Assembly: GCF_016405905.1 (NCBI RefSeq)
Contig: NZ_JAEFCB010000001.1
Span: forward strand, 496,001-560,000
DNA length: 64,000 nucleotides
Source of the DNA: Variovorax sp. IB41
Lineage (GTDB): Bacteria > Pseudomonadota > Gammaproteobacteria > Burkholderiales > Burkholderiaceae_C
Direction of reading: 5' to 3'
A model generated the notes under the pieces. The model ran no database searches. It was not told the DNA's origin and saw only the letters and a list, made by a program, of their open reading frames with translations. Below are positions 47,018-55,266 of this stretch, in pieces; within the stretch, counting starts at the first letter, position 1, and each line of letters begins with the position of its first letter. Position numbers and translations under genes: made by a program.

Positions 47018-48031
47018 ATGCCCTTTCTTCGCTGTCTCGTCACCGGCGCCTTCGGTCTCCTTGCCGCATTCGCGCATGCCGCGGGCTTCGGCACCTTCGA
47101 GATACCGGCCGACGCCGAGGGCCCGGCGCTGCGCGGCGCGGTATGGACGCCCTGCGCCGCGCCGGCCGGCGAGATCAGGCTCGGCCTGTATGCGATTGCC
47201 GGCGTGCGGGACTGCCCGGTCGCGGCAAGCGGCCCGTTGCCGCTGGTCGTGGTGTCGCACGGATACGGCGGCTCCTTCCTCGGCCACCACGACACGGCGC
47301 AGGCGCTGGCCGATGCGGGCTTCGTCGTCGCGGCCATCAACCATTCGAACGACAACTTCCAGGTCCAGGGCAGCCCGAACGACAAGCTCTCGGCGCTCGC
47401 GACGCGCACCACCGACATCAAGCGGCTCGTCGACTACATGCTCGCGCAATGGCCCGCGCACGACCGGCTGGCGGCTGGGCAGATCGGCTTCTTCGGCTTC
47501 TCCAGAGGCGGCTTCACAGGCCTTGCGCTTGCCGGTGGCCGGCCGGATTTCGAGCGGCTTCCGTCCCGTGCCGCGGCGACCTGCGCATCGGCGCCGGAAG
47601 GCGCGGCCTGCGTGCAGGCCCGGCAGCGGTTGCGCGATCTTCTTGCCACGCCGGTGGTCCACGACGCCCGCATCAAGGCCGCCGTGATCGCCGATCCGCT
47701 CGCCATGGTCTTCGATGCCGAGCGCCTGAAGAACGTGACGATCCCGATCCAGCTCTGGGCCTCGGAGCGCGGCGGCGACGGCGTGCTGCCCCGCGACGTG
47801 GATGCCGCGCGGCGCGCCCTGCCCTCGCCGCCCGACTACCGCGTGCAGCCCGGCTCCGCGCACTTCGCATTTCTCGCGCCCTGCGGCGAGGCGATGGCCA
47901 GGACCCTGCCCGAGATCTGCAACGACACCGGCGGCTTCGACCGCGTGGCCTTCCACGCACAGCTGAACGCCGCGGTGCTCGCGTTCTTCAGGCAGCACCT
48001 CGCGCCGACGTCCAAACCTCAGCCCAGCTAG
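47018..48031 (+). CDS. Secreted alpha/beta hydrolase (dienelactone hydrolase/PAF-acetylhydrolase-like)
   Basis: A 337-residue protein with a signal peptide (LVTGAFGLLAAFAHAAG). It contains LPLVVVSHGYGGSFLGHHDTA, the oxyanion-hole region, and the nucleophile elbow GFFGFSRGGFTG (Ser near residue 163), with a C-terminal His in GSAHFAFLAPC. Four or more cysteines suggest disulfides. The substrate is unknown. Its TAG overlaps the stop of the convergent cysteine desulfurase gene in the palindrome CTAG. Confidence 0.82.
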   Translation: MPFLRCLVTGAFGLLAAFAHAAGFGTFEIPADAEGPALRGAVWTPCAAPAGEIRLGLYAIAGVRDCPVAASGPLPLVVVSHGYGGSFLGHHDTAQALADAGFVVAAINHSNDNFQVQGSPNDKLSALATRTTDIKRLVDYMLAQWPAHDRLAAGQIGFFGFSRGGFTGLALAGGRPDFERLPSRAAATCASAPEGAACVQARQRLRDLLATPVVHDARIKAAVIADPLAMVFDAERLKNVTIPIQLWASERGGDGVLPRDVDAARRALPSPPDYRVQPGSAHFAFLAPCGEAMARTLPEICNDTGGFDRVAFHAQLNAAVLAFFRQHLAPTSKPQPS

Positions 48032-50040
48032 CCGGCGCGCCGCTGCCCGGCGAGGCGCCGCACCACGGCGACCAGCCGGTCCACCTCGTCGAAGGTGTTG
48101 TAGAACGCGAGCGAAGGCCGCACCGTCGTCTCCACGCCGAAGCGCCGCAGGATCGGCTGCGCGCAGTGGTGTCCCGTGCGCACCGCGATGCCTTCGTCGT
48201 TCAGCGCATGGCCCACTTCCTCGGTGGTGTAGCCGTCGAGCACGAAGGACATCACGCTGGCCTTGTCCGCCGCCGTGCCGATCAGCCGCACGCCCGGGAT
48301 CGCACCGAGCTGCGCCATGCCGTACACGAGCAGCTCGTGCTCGTAGCGCGCGATGTTCTCGATGCCGACCTTGTTGACGTAGTCGATCGCCGCGCCCAGG
48401 CCCACCGCATCGGCGATGTTGCCGGTGCCGGCCTCGAACTTGTTGGGGATCGGCTGGAACACGGTCTTCTCGAAGGTCACGTCGGCAATCATGTTGCCGC
48501 CGCCCTGCCAGGGCGGCATGTCCTCGAGCACTTCGCGCTTGCCCCAGACCACGCCGATGCCGGTCGGGCCGAACACCTTGTGGCCCGAGAACACGAAGAA
48601 GTCGGCGCCGATGTCCTGCACGTCCACGCGCATGTGCGAGACCGACTGCGCGCCGTCGACCAGCGCCTTGGCGCCGGCGCGGTGCGCGAGCGCGACGATC
48701 TCCTTGACCGGCACCACGGTGCCCAGCGCGTTGGAGACCTGCGTGACCGCGACGATTTTCGTGCGGTCGTTCAAGAGTTTGCGGTACTCGTCGAGCAGCA
48801 CCTGGCCCGAGTCGTCCACCGGAATCACGCGCAGCTTCGCGCCCTTGGCGGCCGCGAGCTGCTGCCACGGCACGATGTTGGCGTGGTGCTCCAGGTTCGA
48901 GACGATGATCTCGTCGCCCTCGCCCACGTGCTGCCCGCCCCAGCTCTTGGCCACGAGGTTGATGGCCTCGGTGGTGCCGCGCACGAAGATCACCTCTTCG
49001 ACTTCGGGCGCGTTGATGAACTTGCGTACACGCTCGCGCGCGCCTTCGTACGCATCGGTCGCACGCGCAGCAAGCTCATGCGCCGCGCGATGGATGTTCG
49101 AGTTCTCGTGCGCGTAGAAATACGCGATGCGGTCGATGACCGACTGCGGCTTGTGCGTGGTGGCCGCGTTGTCGAACCACACGAGCTGCTTGCCGTTGAC
49201 GCGCTCCTGCAGGATCGGGAAGTCGCGGCGCACGGCGTGGACGTCGAACGGCGGATGCTGGCCGCTGCCGGCGAGCGGCACCGCATCGGGACCGCGCGGA
49301 TCGGGCTTGGCCGGCGTGACGAAGCCGTTGGGCAGGCGCACCGCATCGACGAAGTAGAACTGCGGCTTCTCACTCCCTTGCACCTGGGGTTGGCTCCCTC
49401 GCCCCTCCGGGGAGAGGGTTGGGGTGAGGGGCTGCGGCGATGGAACGTCAGCAAAGGATTGAGCGCCCCTGCCCTCACCCCAGCCCTCTCCCGCAGGCGG
49501 GAGAGGGGGCAAGACCTGCAGAGGCGGCGATACGGCGGAGGCGGCACTCGTCGTCGGATGCCCGTAGCCGTTGTTCAAAAAGTAGAACGGCGATGCACTC
49601 GCTTGCGGCGATGCGGGCGCACCGACCTGCTGCGGAACCCCCAGCACCGTGCCGCCCGAACGCGGCTCGAAGGCCGGCGCCACGGACAGCACGTTGTCCG
49701 GCACGCCATTGCCCGCCACCGCATGCGGCAGCAAGGCCGGCGCGCGATTGGCCAGCGATGGCAACTGGGTCGGCGATGCGGGCAACACATTGGCGCCCGG
49801 AATCTGCCCCTGCGGAATCGGCGTGCCCGGCACGCTCGGCCCGAAACCCGCCGGGCTCACCAGCGGCGAGCCCGGCGGCGCGATGTTGGCGGGAAACTGC
49901 GCGCCCGGCACCAGCCCGCTCGCCACGCCGGGCAACGAGGTTGGTGGCGTGCCGGGCAACGCCGAAAACATGGCACTGGCCATGCGCGCGAGGATGGCCG
50001 GATCGAACGGCGCCTCGCCCGGAGTCGTGGGTGTGCTCAC
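48028..50040 (-). CDS. Family 2A encapsulin cargo cysteine desulfurase
   Basis: A 670-residue protein. Residues about 265-670 are a SufS-type PLP enzyme that frees sulfur from cysteine as a persulfide: Lys488 in FSGHKVFGP binds PLP and Cys626 in RTGHHCAQPIL accepts sulfur. Residues 1 to about 262 are a Pro/Gly/Ala-rich disordered region, as in cargo of family 2A encapsulins. It contains two FYF motifs (SPFYFLNNGYG, about 150; PQFYFVDAVRLPNGF, about 225), likely shell-binding segments. Between them an interspersed DNA repeat has been inserted in frame (residues about 177-215). It begins with GTG 6 bases after the shell gene. Confidence 0.92.
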   Translation of the reverse strand: MSTPTTPGEAPFDPAILARMASAMFSALPGTPPTSLPGVASGLVPGAQFPANIAPPGSPLVSPAGFGPSVPGTPIPQGQIPGANVLPASPTQLPSLANRAPALLPHAVAGNGVPDNVLSVAPAFEPRSGGTVLGVPQQVGAPASPQASASPFYFLNNGYGHPTTSAASAVSPPLQVLPPLPPAGEGWGEGRGAQSFADVPSPQPLTPTLSPEGRGSQPQVQGSEKPQFYFVDAVRLPNGFVTPAKPDPRGPDAVPLAGSGQHPPFDVHAVRRDFPILQERVNGKQLVWFDNAATTHKPQSVIDRIAYFYAHENSNIHRAAHELAARATDAYEGARERVRKFINAPEVEEVIFVRGTTEAINLVAKSWGGQHVGEGDEIIVSNLEHHANIVPWQQLAAAKGAKLRVIPVDDSGQVLLDEYRKLLNDRTKIVAVTQVSNALGTVVPVKEIVALAHRAGAKALVDGAQSVSHMRVDVQDIGADFFVFSGHKVFGPTGIGVVWGKREVLEDMPPWQGGGNMIADVTFEKTVFQPIPNKFEAGTGNIADAVGLGAAIDYVNKVGIENIARYEHELLVYGMAQLGAIPGVRLIGTAADKASVMSFVLDGYTTEEVGHALNDEGIAVRTGHHCAQPILRRFGVETTVRPSLAFYNTFDEVDRLVAVVRRLAGQRRAG
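49396..49510. repeat. Inverted pair of an interspersed REP-like repeat inside a gene
   Basis: Two copies of a GC-rich element (core GAGGGTTGGGGTGAGGG at 49414-49430; inverted copy with CCCTCACCCCAGCCCTCTCC around 49472-49491) face each other about 35 bases apart. They lie in frame within the cargo desulfurase gene and are translated as LTPTLSPEGRG and PPAGEGWGEG, peptide strings often seen where such repeats invade genes in Gram-negative bacteria. The host protein stays open. Confidence 0.8.
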
Positions 50041-50046
50041 CGCGGC

Positions 50047-50979
50047 TTACTTGTAGGTGTCGGGATAGTCGTGGTACTTGCCGATCTCGACGTCGTCGAG
50101 CACCGCCAGCGCGTCGGTGGTCAGCACCGCGAGCGAGCAGTACAGCGAGATCAGGTACGACGCGATCGCATGGTTGTTGATGCCCATGAAGCGCACCGAC
50201 AGCCCCGGGCTCTGCTCGCCCGAGAGACCCGGCTGGAAGAGACCCACCACGCCCTGGCGCTTGTCGCCCACGCGCAGCAGGAGGATCTTGCTCTTGCCGT
50301 CGGCCACCGGCACCTTGTTCGACGGAATCAGCGGAATGCCGCGCCAGGTGATGAACTGCGAACCGAAGAGGCTCACCGTCGGCGGCGGCGTGCCGCGGCG
50401 CGTGGCCTCGCGGCCGAACGCGGCAATGGCCAGCGGGTGCGTGAGGAAGAACGCGGGCTCCTTCCACACCTTGGTGAGCAGCTCGTCCAGGTCGTCGGGC
50501 GTGGGCGCGCCGGTCAGCGGGAAGATGCGCTGCTCTTCGCTCACCTGCGCCAGGAGGCCGTAGTCGGGGTTGTTGATGAGCTCGCTCTCCTGGTTCTCCT
50601 TGATCGTCTCGATCGTCAGGCGCAGCTGCTCCTTGATCTGGTCGTGCGGGCTGCTGTAGAGATCGGAGATGCGGGTGTGCACGTCGAGCACGGTGCTCAC
50701 GGCATTGAGGTAGTGCTCGCGCGGGTTCTCTTCGTAGTCGACGAAGGTGCGCGGCAGCTGGTTTTCTTCTTCGCGCGAGGTGCAGGTGACCTTGATCGAC
50801 TCGGGGTTCTTGACCTTGTTGACGCGGTAGATGCCCGCCTCCACCGGCACCCATTGCAGGAGGTGCGTCAGCCAGCGCGGGCTGATCGTCTCCAGCTGCG
50901 GGACTGTCTTGGTGGCATTGGCTAGCTGGCGTGCGGCGTTGTCGCCAAGGGCGGTGGTACCACCGACTGTTGCGCTCAT
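50047..50979 (-). CDS. Family 2A encapsulin shell protein
   Basis: A 310-residue HK97-fold protein, the length and sequence type of the SrpI-like family 2A encapsulins that build hollow icosahedral shells. Typical segments are SPRWLTHLLQWVPVEAGIYR, FVDYEENPREHYLNAVSTVL, FFLTHPLAIAAFGREATRRG and FMGINNHAIASYLISLYCSL. It precedes the desulfurase cargo by 6 bases. Family 2A shells of this kind package cysteine desulfurase and are linked to sulfur storage or stress. A hairpin with a T run lies 23-77 bases upstream. Confidence 0.93.
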   Translation of the reverse strand: MSATVGGTTALGDNAARQLANATKTVPQLETISPRWLTHLLQWVPVEAGIYRVNKVKNPESIKVTCTSREEENQLPRTFVDYEENPREHYLNAVSTVLDVHTRISDLYSSPHDQIKEQLRLTIETIKENQESELINNPDYGLLAQVSEEQRIFPLTGAPTPDDLDELLTKVWKEPAFFLTHPLAIAAFGREATRRGTPPPTVSLFGSQFITWRGIPLIPSNKVPVADGKSKILLLRVGDKRQGVVGLFQPGLSGEQSPGLSVRFMGINNHAIASYLISLYCSLAVLTTDALAVLDDVEIGKYHDYPDTYK

Positions 50980-51001
50980 GGATCAAGGCTCCGGGGGTTG
51001 G

Positions 51002-51056
51002 AAAAGACACTGTGTGGGACGCCGATGCAGCGATGTGCATCGGCGCACCGAGTGTC
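51002..51056 (-). terminator. Hairpin with T run upstream of the encapsulin gene (attenuator or terminator)
   Basis: A perfect 10-base stem (51020-51029 with 51036-51045, 6-base loop) is extended by outer arms GACACT and AGTGTC (51006-51011, 51051-51056). On the minus strand it is followed by TTTT. It lies between the XRE regulator gene and the shell gene and could separate or attenuate their transcription. Confidence 0.5.
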
Positions 51057-51076
51057 CGGCGCCCCCGGGTTTTCCC

Positions 51077-51346
51077 TCAACAGGCTATAGCCGCCAAGTT
51101 GATCCGCCTCGCAAGGCGCGACTGCTCCAGTTGCTCGCAGCGCGCGAGCAGGTTCACGATGTTGATCCCGAGTGCCGTCGCGAGCTTCTGCGCGGTGACG
51201 ATCGAGGGGATCACGCGGCCGCGTTCGACCTCGCCCACATAGGAGCGATTGAGGTCCGAGCGCTCCGCGAGCTGCTCCTGCGACCAGCCGTTCGCCTCGC
51301 GCAGCTGGCGCACGGTGACACCGAAATCTTCGACAAAGGCTTTCAT
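51077..51346 (-). CDS. Small XRE-family regulator
   Basis: An 89-residue protein that is almost entirely an XRE helix-turn-helix (GVTVRQLREANGWSQEQLAERSDLNRSYVGEVERG, split as residues about 9-43, then IPSIVTAQKLATALGINIVNLL). Its ATG overlaps the serine acetyltransferase stop (ATGA). Its place inside the encapsulin operon points to autoregulation of that operon or control by sulfur state. It has no sensor domain, so it may need a partner. Confidence 0.85.
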   Translation of the reverse strand: MKAFVEDFGVTVRQLREANGWSQEQLAERSDLNRSYVGEVERGRVIPSIVTAQKLATALGINIVNLLARCEQLEQSRLARRINLAAIAC

Positions 51347-52257
51347 GGTGCGCTCGCTTTCGGTGCGTTCTGCAAACTGGCCTGGGTCACGCTCGCGCCC
51401 GGCTTCACGTCGTCGGTGATCCACACGTTGCCGCCGATTACCGCGCCCTTGCCCAGCGTCACGCGCCCGAGGATGGTCGCGCCCGCGTAGATGACCACGT
51501 CGTCTTCCACCACCGGATGCCGCGGCAGGCCCTTCTGCAGGTTGCCCTCGGTGTCGGTGGGAAAGCGCTTGGCCCCGAGCGTCACGGCCTGGTAGAGCCG
51601 CACGCGCTTGCCGATGACGGCCGTCTCGCCGATCACGACGCCCGTGCCGTGGTCGATGAAGAAGCCCGCGTCGATCTGCGCGCCGGGGTGGATGTCGATG
51701 CCAGTCTGCCCGTGCGCGAGCTCGGCCACGATGCGCGCGAGCAGCGGCAGGTCGAGCCGATAGAGCGCATGCGCCAGGCGGTGGTGGATCATCGCGAGCA
51801 CGCCGGGGTAGCACAGCAGCACTTCGTCCACGCTGCGCGCGGCCGGGTCGCCCTGGTAGGCGGCGAGCACATCGCTGTCCAGCAGGCGGCGCAGGCCGGG
51901 CAGCGCATTCGCGAACTGGCGCACGGCCTCGGTGGCCGCATCGTCGATCTCGCTGGCCGCGCGCGGTTGCAGGCGCGCATTGAAATTGAGTTCCAGCCGG
52001 GCCTGCACCAGCAGCGCCTGCAAGGCGGCATCGAGCGTGTGGCCGACATAGAAGTCTTCGCTCTCGTGGCGCAGGTCCGGCGGGCCGAGCCGCATCGGAA
52101 AGAGCGCGCCCTTGAGCGATTCGACGATCTGCGCGAGCGCATCGCGCGACGGAAACTCGCGCGCACCGGGCTCGCGCGAGCGCCGCTGCGAATCGCGCCA
52201 TTCGTCGCGCACGCCATGCAGCGCGCGCACGATGTCGTTTACCTCGAAATGGGCCAT
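51343..52257 (-). CDS. Serine O-acetyltransferase (EpsC/CysE type)
   Basis: A 304-residue enzyme that makes O-acetylserine, the carbon acceptor for sulfide in cysteine synthesis. The C-terminal part is a left-handed hexapeptide-repeat helix (GIDIHPGAQIDAGFFIDHGTGVVIGETAVIG, split over about residues 180-215), with the catalytic His/Asp pair in DIHPGAQID and DHGTG. The helical N-terminal part is longer than in CysE, as in EpsC-type proteins. It is a regular neighbour of family 2A encapsulins. Confidence 0.92.
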   Translation of the reverse strand: MAHFEVNDIVRALHGVRDEWRDSQRRSREPGAREFPSRDALAQIVESLKGALFPMRLGPPDLRHESEDFYVGHTLDAALQALLVQARLELNFNARLQPRAASEIDDAATEAVRQFANALPGLRRLLDSDVLAAYQGDPAARSVDEVLLCYPGVLAMIHHRLAHALYRLDLPLLARIVAELAHGQTGIDIHPGAQIDAGFFIDHGTGVVIGETAVIGKRVRLYQAVTLGAKRFPTDTEGNLQKGLPRHPVVEDDVVIYAGATILGRVTLGKGAVIGGNVWITDDVKPGASVTQASLQNAPKASAP

Positions 52258-52295
52258 GTGTTTTTTCTCCCTTGAATGTCTTGCGTGGGCAGCCG

Positions 52296-52775
52296 TCAGT
52301 CCTGCACCCAGGGCAGCTGATGGAAGCGCCAGCCGTCCGCGCCGCCGCGGTGCTGCTGCGCATCGATCTCGCCCTCGAAGCCTTCGAGCACGTTGAAGAC
52401 GTTCGTGAAGCCGGCCTTCGCCGCGGCTTCAGCGGCCAGTGCGGAGCGCTTGCCGCTGCGGCACAGCAGCAGCGCCACGGCGTCCTTGCCGCCGTCCTTG
52501 GCGAGCCTGGCTTCGAGTTCGCGCACGAAGCGCGGATTGCGCGTGAGCGCGGTGCCCGTGGCCCAGGCCACATGCAGGCTCTCGGGCACATGGCCGACGA
52601 ACTTGCGCTCCTCGCCCGAGCGCACGTCGACCAGCACGGCCTGGCCCTTCTGCACCAGGTCCCAGGCCACCGTCGGCCTCACGCCGCCGGCATAAGGCCA
52701 GTGGTTTTCGGCGGCCTTGGCGCGCGCCTGTTCCAGTGCTTCGGGCAAGACGAGTTCTTCAACTTCCACGGACAT
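52296..52775 (-). CDS. Rhodanese-domain sulfurtransferase
   Basis: A 159-residue single rhodanese domain. The active loop CRSGKRS places the sulfur-accepting Cys at residue 105. VLVDVRSGEERKFVGHVPES is the CH2A-like start. The ATG at 52775 is the first sensible start. It heads the encapsulin operon and could receive the persulfide sulfur made by the encapsulated desulfurase. Confidence 0.92.
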   Translation of the reverse strand: MSVEVEELVLPEALEQARAKAAENHWPYAGGVRPTVAWDLVQKGQAVLVDVRSGEERKFVGHVPESLHVAWATGTALTRNPRFVRELEARLAKDGGKDAVALLLCRSGKRSALAAEAAAKAGFTNVFNVLEGFEGEIDAQQHRGGADGWRFHQLPWVQD

Positions 52776-52952
52776 GCTGTGCGGCTCCTGTTGTGCGTTG
52801 GTAGTCGCCTTGATGGCGATGACCACCACTTTAGGATCGCCGCCCGGAACGTCAAACAACTGAAAAGTCGATTTCTAACAACCAATCGGTCTATAACGCG
52901 GTGCCAACGCTTGGACAATATGGCGTCGCCTCGCCCCGAAGGTTCGTTACGC

Positions 52953-53315
52953 ATGCCGAAATCGACCCGTTTCCTGCTCAATCTTGTTGTGCTCTTCGCC
53001 AGCATGGGCGCCATCGACTGCCTGATGGCCATGCCCGACAACGCCAGTCCTCTGGCCATCGTCTATGCACTGATCTTTTCGGGGCTGATGTTCGGCTGGT
53101 GCAAAGCCCACGCGGCCGCGCGGGGCAGCGATCCGCCAACCGGCGCGGCCATCATGGCCGCCTTTCTAGCGCCGATTGGCGTACCGCTTTACTTTCTGCG
53201 CAGCATGCCCGTCGGCCAAGCGCTCTGGTCGAGCGCAAAAGCCCTGCTCTTCTTCGTCGGCCTTCTCGCGACCTATGGTGTGACGTCGATGCTCTTTGAC
53301 CTGCTTCGCACCTGA
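52953..53315 (+). CDS. Small integral membrane protein of unknown function
   Basis: A 120-residue protein with three or four hydrophobic helices (FLLNLVVLFASMGAI, ASPLAIVYALIFSGLMFGW, IMAAFLAPIGVPLYFL, ALLFFVGLLATYGVTSML). The ATG at 52953 has GAAGG ten bases upstream. An ATG at 52920 in the same frame would add 11 residues but lacks a ribosome site. It is divergent from the rhodanese gene. I do not recognise the family. Confidence 0.7.
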   Translation: MPKSTRFLLNLVVLFASMGAIDCLMAMPDNASPLAIVYALIFSGLMFGWCKAHAAARGSDPPTGAAIMAAFLAPIGVPLYFLRSMPVGQALWSSAKALLFFVGLLATYGVTSMLFDLLRT

Positions 53316-53397
53316 GCGGGGCGAAGGCAAGCCAGGTGCTCTTGCCGGCCAATCACCAGTGCCCTGATCGATCACATCTTGAACTGCGCCTCGGGCA

Positions 53398-54351
53398 TCA
53401 ACCCGCGACCGCCTCCGCCGCCCGCACGGCCGGCGCGGTGAGGTCCACGCTCTTCGCGCCGTCCACGCCATACGGCACGTCGCCCGCGATCGTCACGCGG
53501 CGCACCACGCGGTGCTGGTCGCCGTAGTCGTTGATGGCGTAGTGCTGCGTGGCCCGGTTGTCCCAGATGGCCACGTCGCCCTGCGTCCAGCGCCAGCGCA
53601 CCGTGTTCTCCAGGCGGTGCACGTGGCTCTGCAGCACGCTCAGCAGGTGGCCGGAGTCGTGGGTCGAATGGCCGGCCAGGCGCTTGACGAAATGGCCCAG
53701 CACGAGGCTGCGCTCGCCGGTCTCGGGGTGCACGCGCACCACCGGGTGCTCGGCTTCGAGCAGGCGCCGGGTGAACACCTCCTTGTAGCGCTTGACGCCC
53801 TCGTCGGCCAGGTCCGCGGGCTGCCGCGAGGCGGCGTAGTCGTAGTCGTTGCCATGCACCGCGCGCAGCCGGTCGGCCAGCGCCTTCAGGTCGTCCGAGA
53901 GGCTTTCGTAGGCGGCGACGGTATTGGCCCAGACGGTGTCGCCGCCATAGGGCGGGATGACGACCGCCCGCAGGATCGACACCTGCGGATAGGCCACCTC
54001 GAAGGTCACGTCGGTGTGCCACGAATTGGCGCGGCCGCCGTGGCGCGAATCGAGTTCGAGCAGCTTCGTGCCGTCCTTCGAAGGCACGGTCGGATGCGGC
54101 ACCAGTTCGCCCCAGAGGCGGCCGAAGGCCTGCTGCTGTGCGTCGTCCAGGTGCTGCTGCCCGCGGAAGAACAGCACCTTGTGCTTCAGGAGCGCGGCCT
54201 TGATGGCGCGGAACACCTCCGGCTGCAATTCGCCCGAGAGCCGCACGCCGCGCACCTCGGCGCCGATGTGGCCGGCCTGGCGGACGATGTCCAGTTCGTT
54301 GCTGTCCTGTGCGTCCTGTGTCCGGGCTGGAGAAGAAAGAATGGCGCTCAT
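53398..54351 (-). CDS. TauD/TfdA-family 2-oxoglutarate-dependent dioxygenase
   Basis: A 317-residue Fe(II) dioxygenase of the taurine/alkylsulfate type. The iron ligands are visible as SWHTD (His112, Asp114) and His270 in WDNRATQHYA, with the oxoglutarate-binding Arg close behind (QHRVVRRVTI). Such enzymes oxidise sulfonates or sulfate esters to release sulfite or sulfate. It is a single gene near other organosulfur genes, which fits that role; related enzymes acting on herbicides cannot be excluded. Confidence 0.88.
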   Translation of the reverse strand: MSAILSSPARTQDAQDSNELDIVRQAGHIGAEVRGVRLSGELQPEVFRAIKAALLKHKVLFFRGQQHLDDAQQQAFGRLWGELVPHPTVPSKDGTKLLELDSRHGGRANSWHTDVTFEVAYPQVSILRAVVIPPYGGDTVWANTVAAYESLSDDLKALADRLRAVHGNDYDYAASRQPADLADEGVKRYKEVFTRRLLEAEHPVVRVHPETGERSLVLGHFVKRLAGHSTHDSGHLLSVLQSHVHRLENTVRWRWTQGDVAIWDNRATQHYAINDYGDQHRVVRRVTIAGDVPYGVDGAKSVDLTAPAVRAAEAVAG

Positions 54352-54496
54352 CGAAGGTCCTCTGTGGGGTTGGTCGCAACGATTCTGCGAGGCGCCTGCG
54401 CAGGCCGGAAGGAAGCTGTTCGCAGTTCCTCATGCCCCATTCGACTAAGCCATGTTGGATATATCGACGTGCGCCAAAGAGAGGCACAGTCGCGCC

Positions 54497-54943
54497 ATGG
54501 ATCACAAAGTCATCACCCTCATCAAGTGGCTCTTCCTGGCCGTCGGGCTCGTCCTCCTGGTCGGCGCCATCTTCGTGGACCCCGAGGCCAAGCTGGCCTT
54601 GACGATCATGGGCGTGATCTTCGCGGGCGTCGGCGGCGGCATCATCGCCTTCGGCCGCTGGAGCGCGCAGAAGGAAGCCGACCTGCGCCAGAACGGCCAG
54701 CTCATCGAGGCCGAGTTCCAGGAGGTGGAGCGCAACGGCAGCATCGAGGTGAACGGCGAGCACCCCTGGCGCATCGTTGCGAAGTGGCACGACACCACGA
54801 ACAACCGGCTGCACGTGTTCCGCAGCGCCAACCTCTGGTTCGATCCGACGGACTATGTGCAGGAGTGGATTCCCGTCTACATCGACCGGAACAACCCCAA
54901 GCGCTATCACATGGAAACGTCGTTCCTGCCCAAGCTCCAGTAA
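54497..54943 (+). CDS. DUF3592-like membrane protein
   Basis: A 148-residue protein with two N-terminal membrane helices (LIKWLFLAVGLVLLVGAIF and LALTIMGVIFAGVGGGIIAF) and a soluble beta-rich domain (LIEAEFQEVERNGSIEVNG, HPWRIVAKWHD, YVQEWIPVYIDRNNPKRYHM) like DUF3592 proteins. The function is unknown. It is divergent from the dioxygenase gene and ends at a strong terminator. Confidence 0.75.
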   Translation: MDHKVITLIKWLFLAVGLVLLVGAIFVDPEAKLALTIMGVIFAGVGGGIIAFGRWSAQKEADLRQNGQLIEAEFQEVERNGSIEVNGEHPWRIVAKWHDTTNNRLHVFRSANLWFDPTDYVQEWIPVYIDRNNPKRYHMETSFLPKLQ

Positions 54944-54951
54944 CGCAAAAA

Positions 54952-54978
54952 AACCCGGCGCCACGAAGGCGCCGGGTT
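54952..54978. terminator. Bidirectional terminator
   Basis: AACCCGGCGCC (54952-54962) and GGCGCCGGGTT (54968-54978) form a perfect 11-base stem with a 5-base loop, preceded by seven A. It lies between the DUF3592 gene and the convergent molbindin gene and probably ends the large minus-strand sulfur operon too; on the minus strand GGTT and the A-complement T run follow the stem. Confidence 0.85.
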
Positions 54979-55001
54979 GTTCGCAATCGCCCGAGGGTCC
55001 G

Positions 55002-55217
55002 TCAGAGCTTCGCGATCGAAACTTCGGTCGATTTCACGAGCGCGACCACGTCGGAGCCGACCTTCAGCTGCAGCTCGTCGATCGAGCGCGTGGTGATGAC
55101 CGAGGTCACGATGCCCCAGGCGGTTTCGACATCGACTTCGGAGACGACGTCGCCGCGGATGATTTCGCGGACCTTGCCCTTGAACTGGTTGCGCACGTTG
55201 ATGGCTTGGATGGACAT
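55002..55217 (-). CDS. Molbindin (Mop/TOBE domain protein)
   Basis: A 71-residue single TOBE/Mop domain (INVRNQFKGKVREIIRGDVV, TSVITTRSIDELQLKVGSDV). Such molbindins form hexamers that bind molybdate or related oxyanions and serve as a store. It ends the minus-strand run behind the nitroreductase. Binding of sulfate-like oxyanions is conceivable here but not shown. Confidence 0.9.
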   Translation of the reverse strand: MSIQAINVRNQFKGKVREIIRGDVVSEVDVETAWGIVTSVITTRSIDELQLKVGSDVVALVKSTEVSIAKL

Positions 55218-55266
55218 GATGGTTTGTCTTTCAGGTTGAAGAAATAAAAAGGAGGGGCGGACGGGA

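Noticed and set aside
45880..50925. A very long open frame (about 1680 codons) on the plus strand
   Set aside because: It runs antisense through the halogenase-like, desulfurase and encapsulin genes, has a biased Arg/His/Gly-rich composition and no recognisable domain. It is an effect of high GC.
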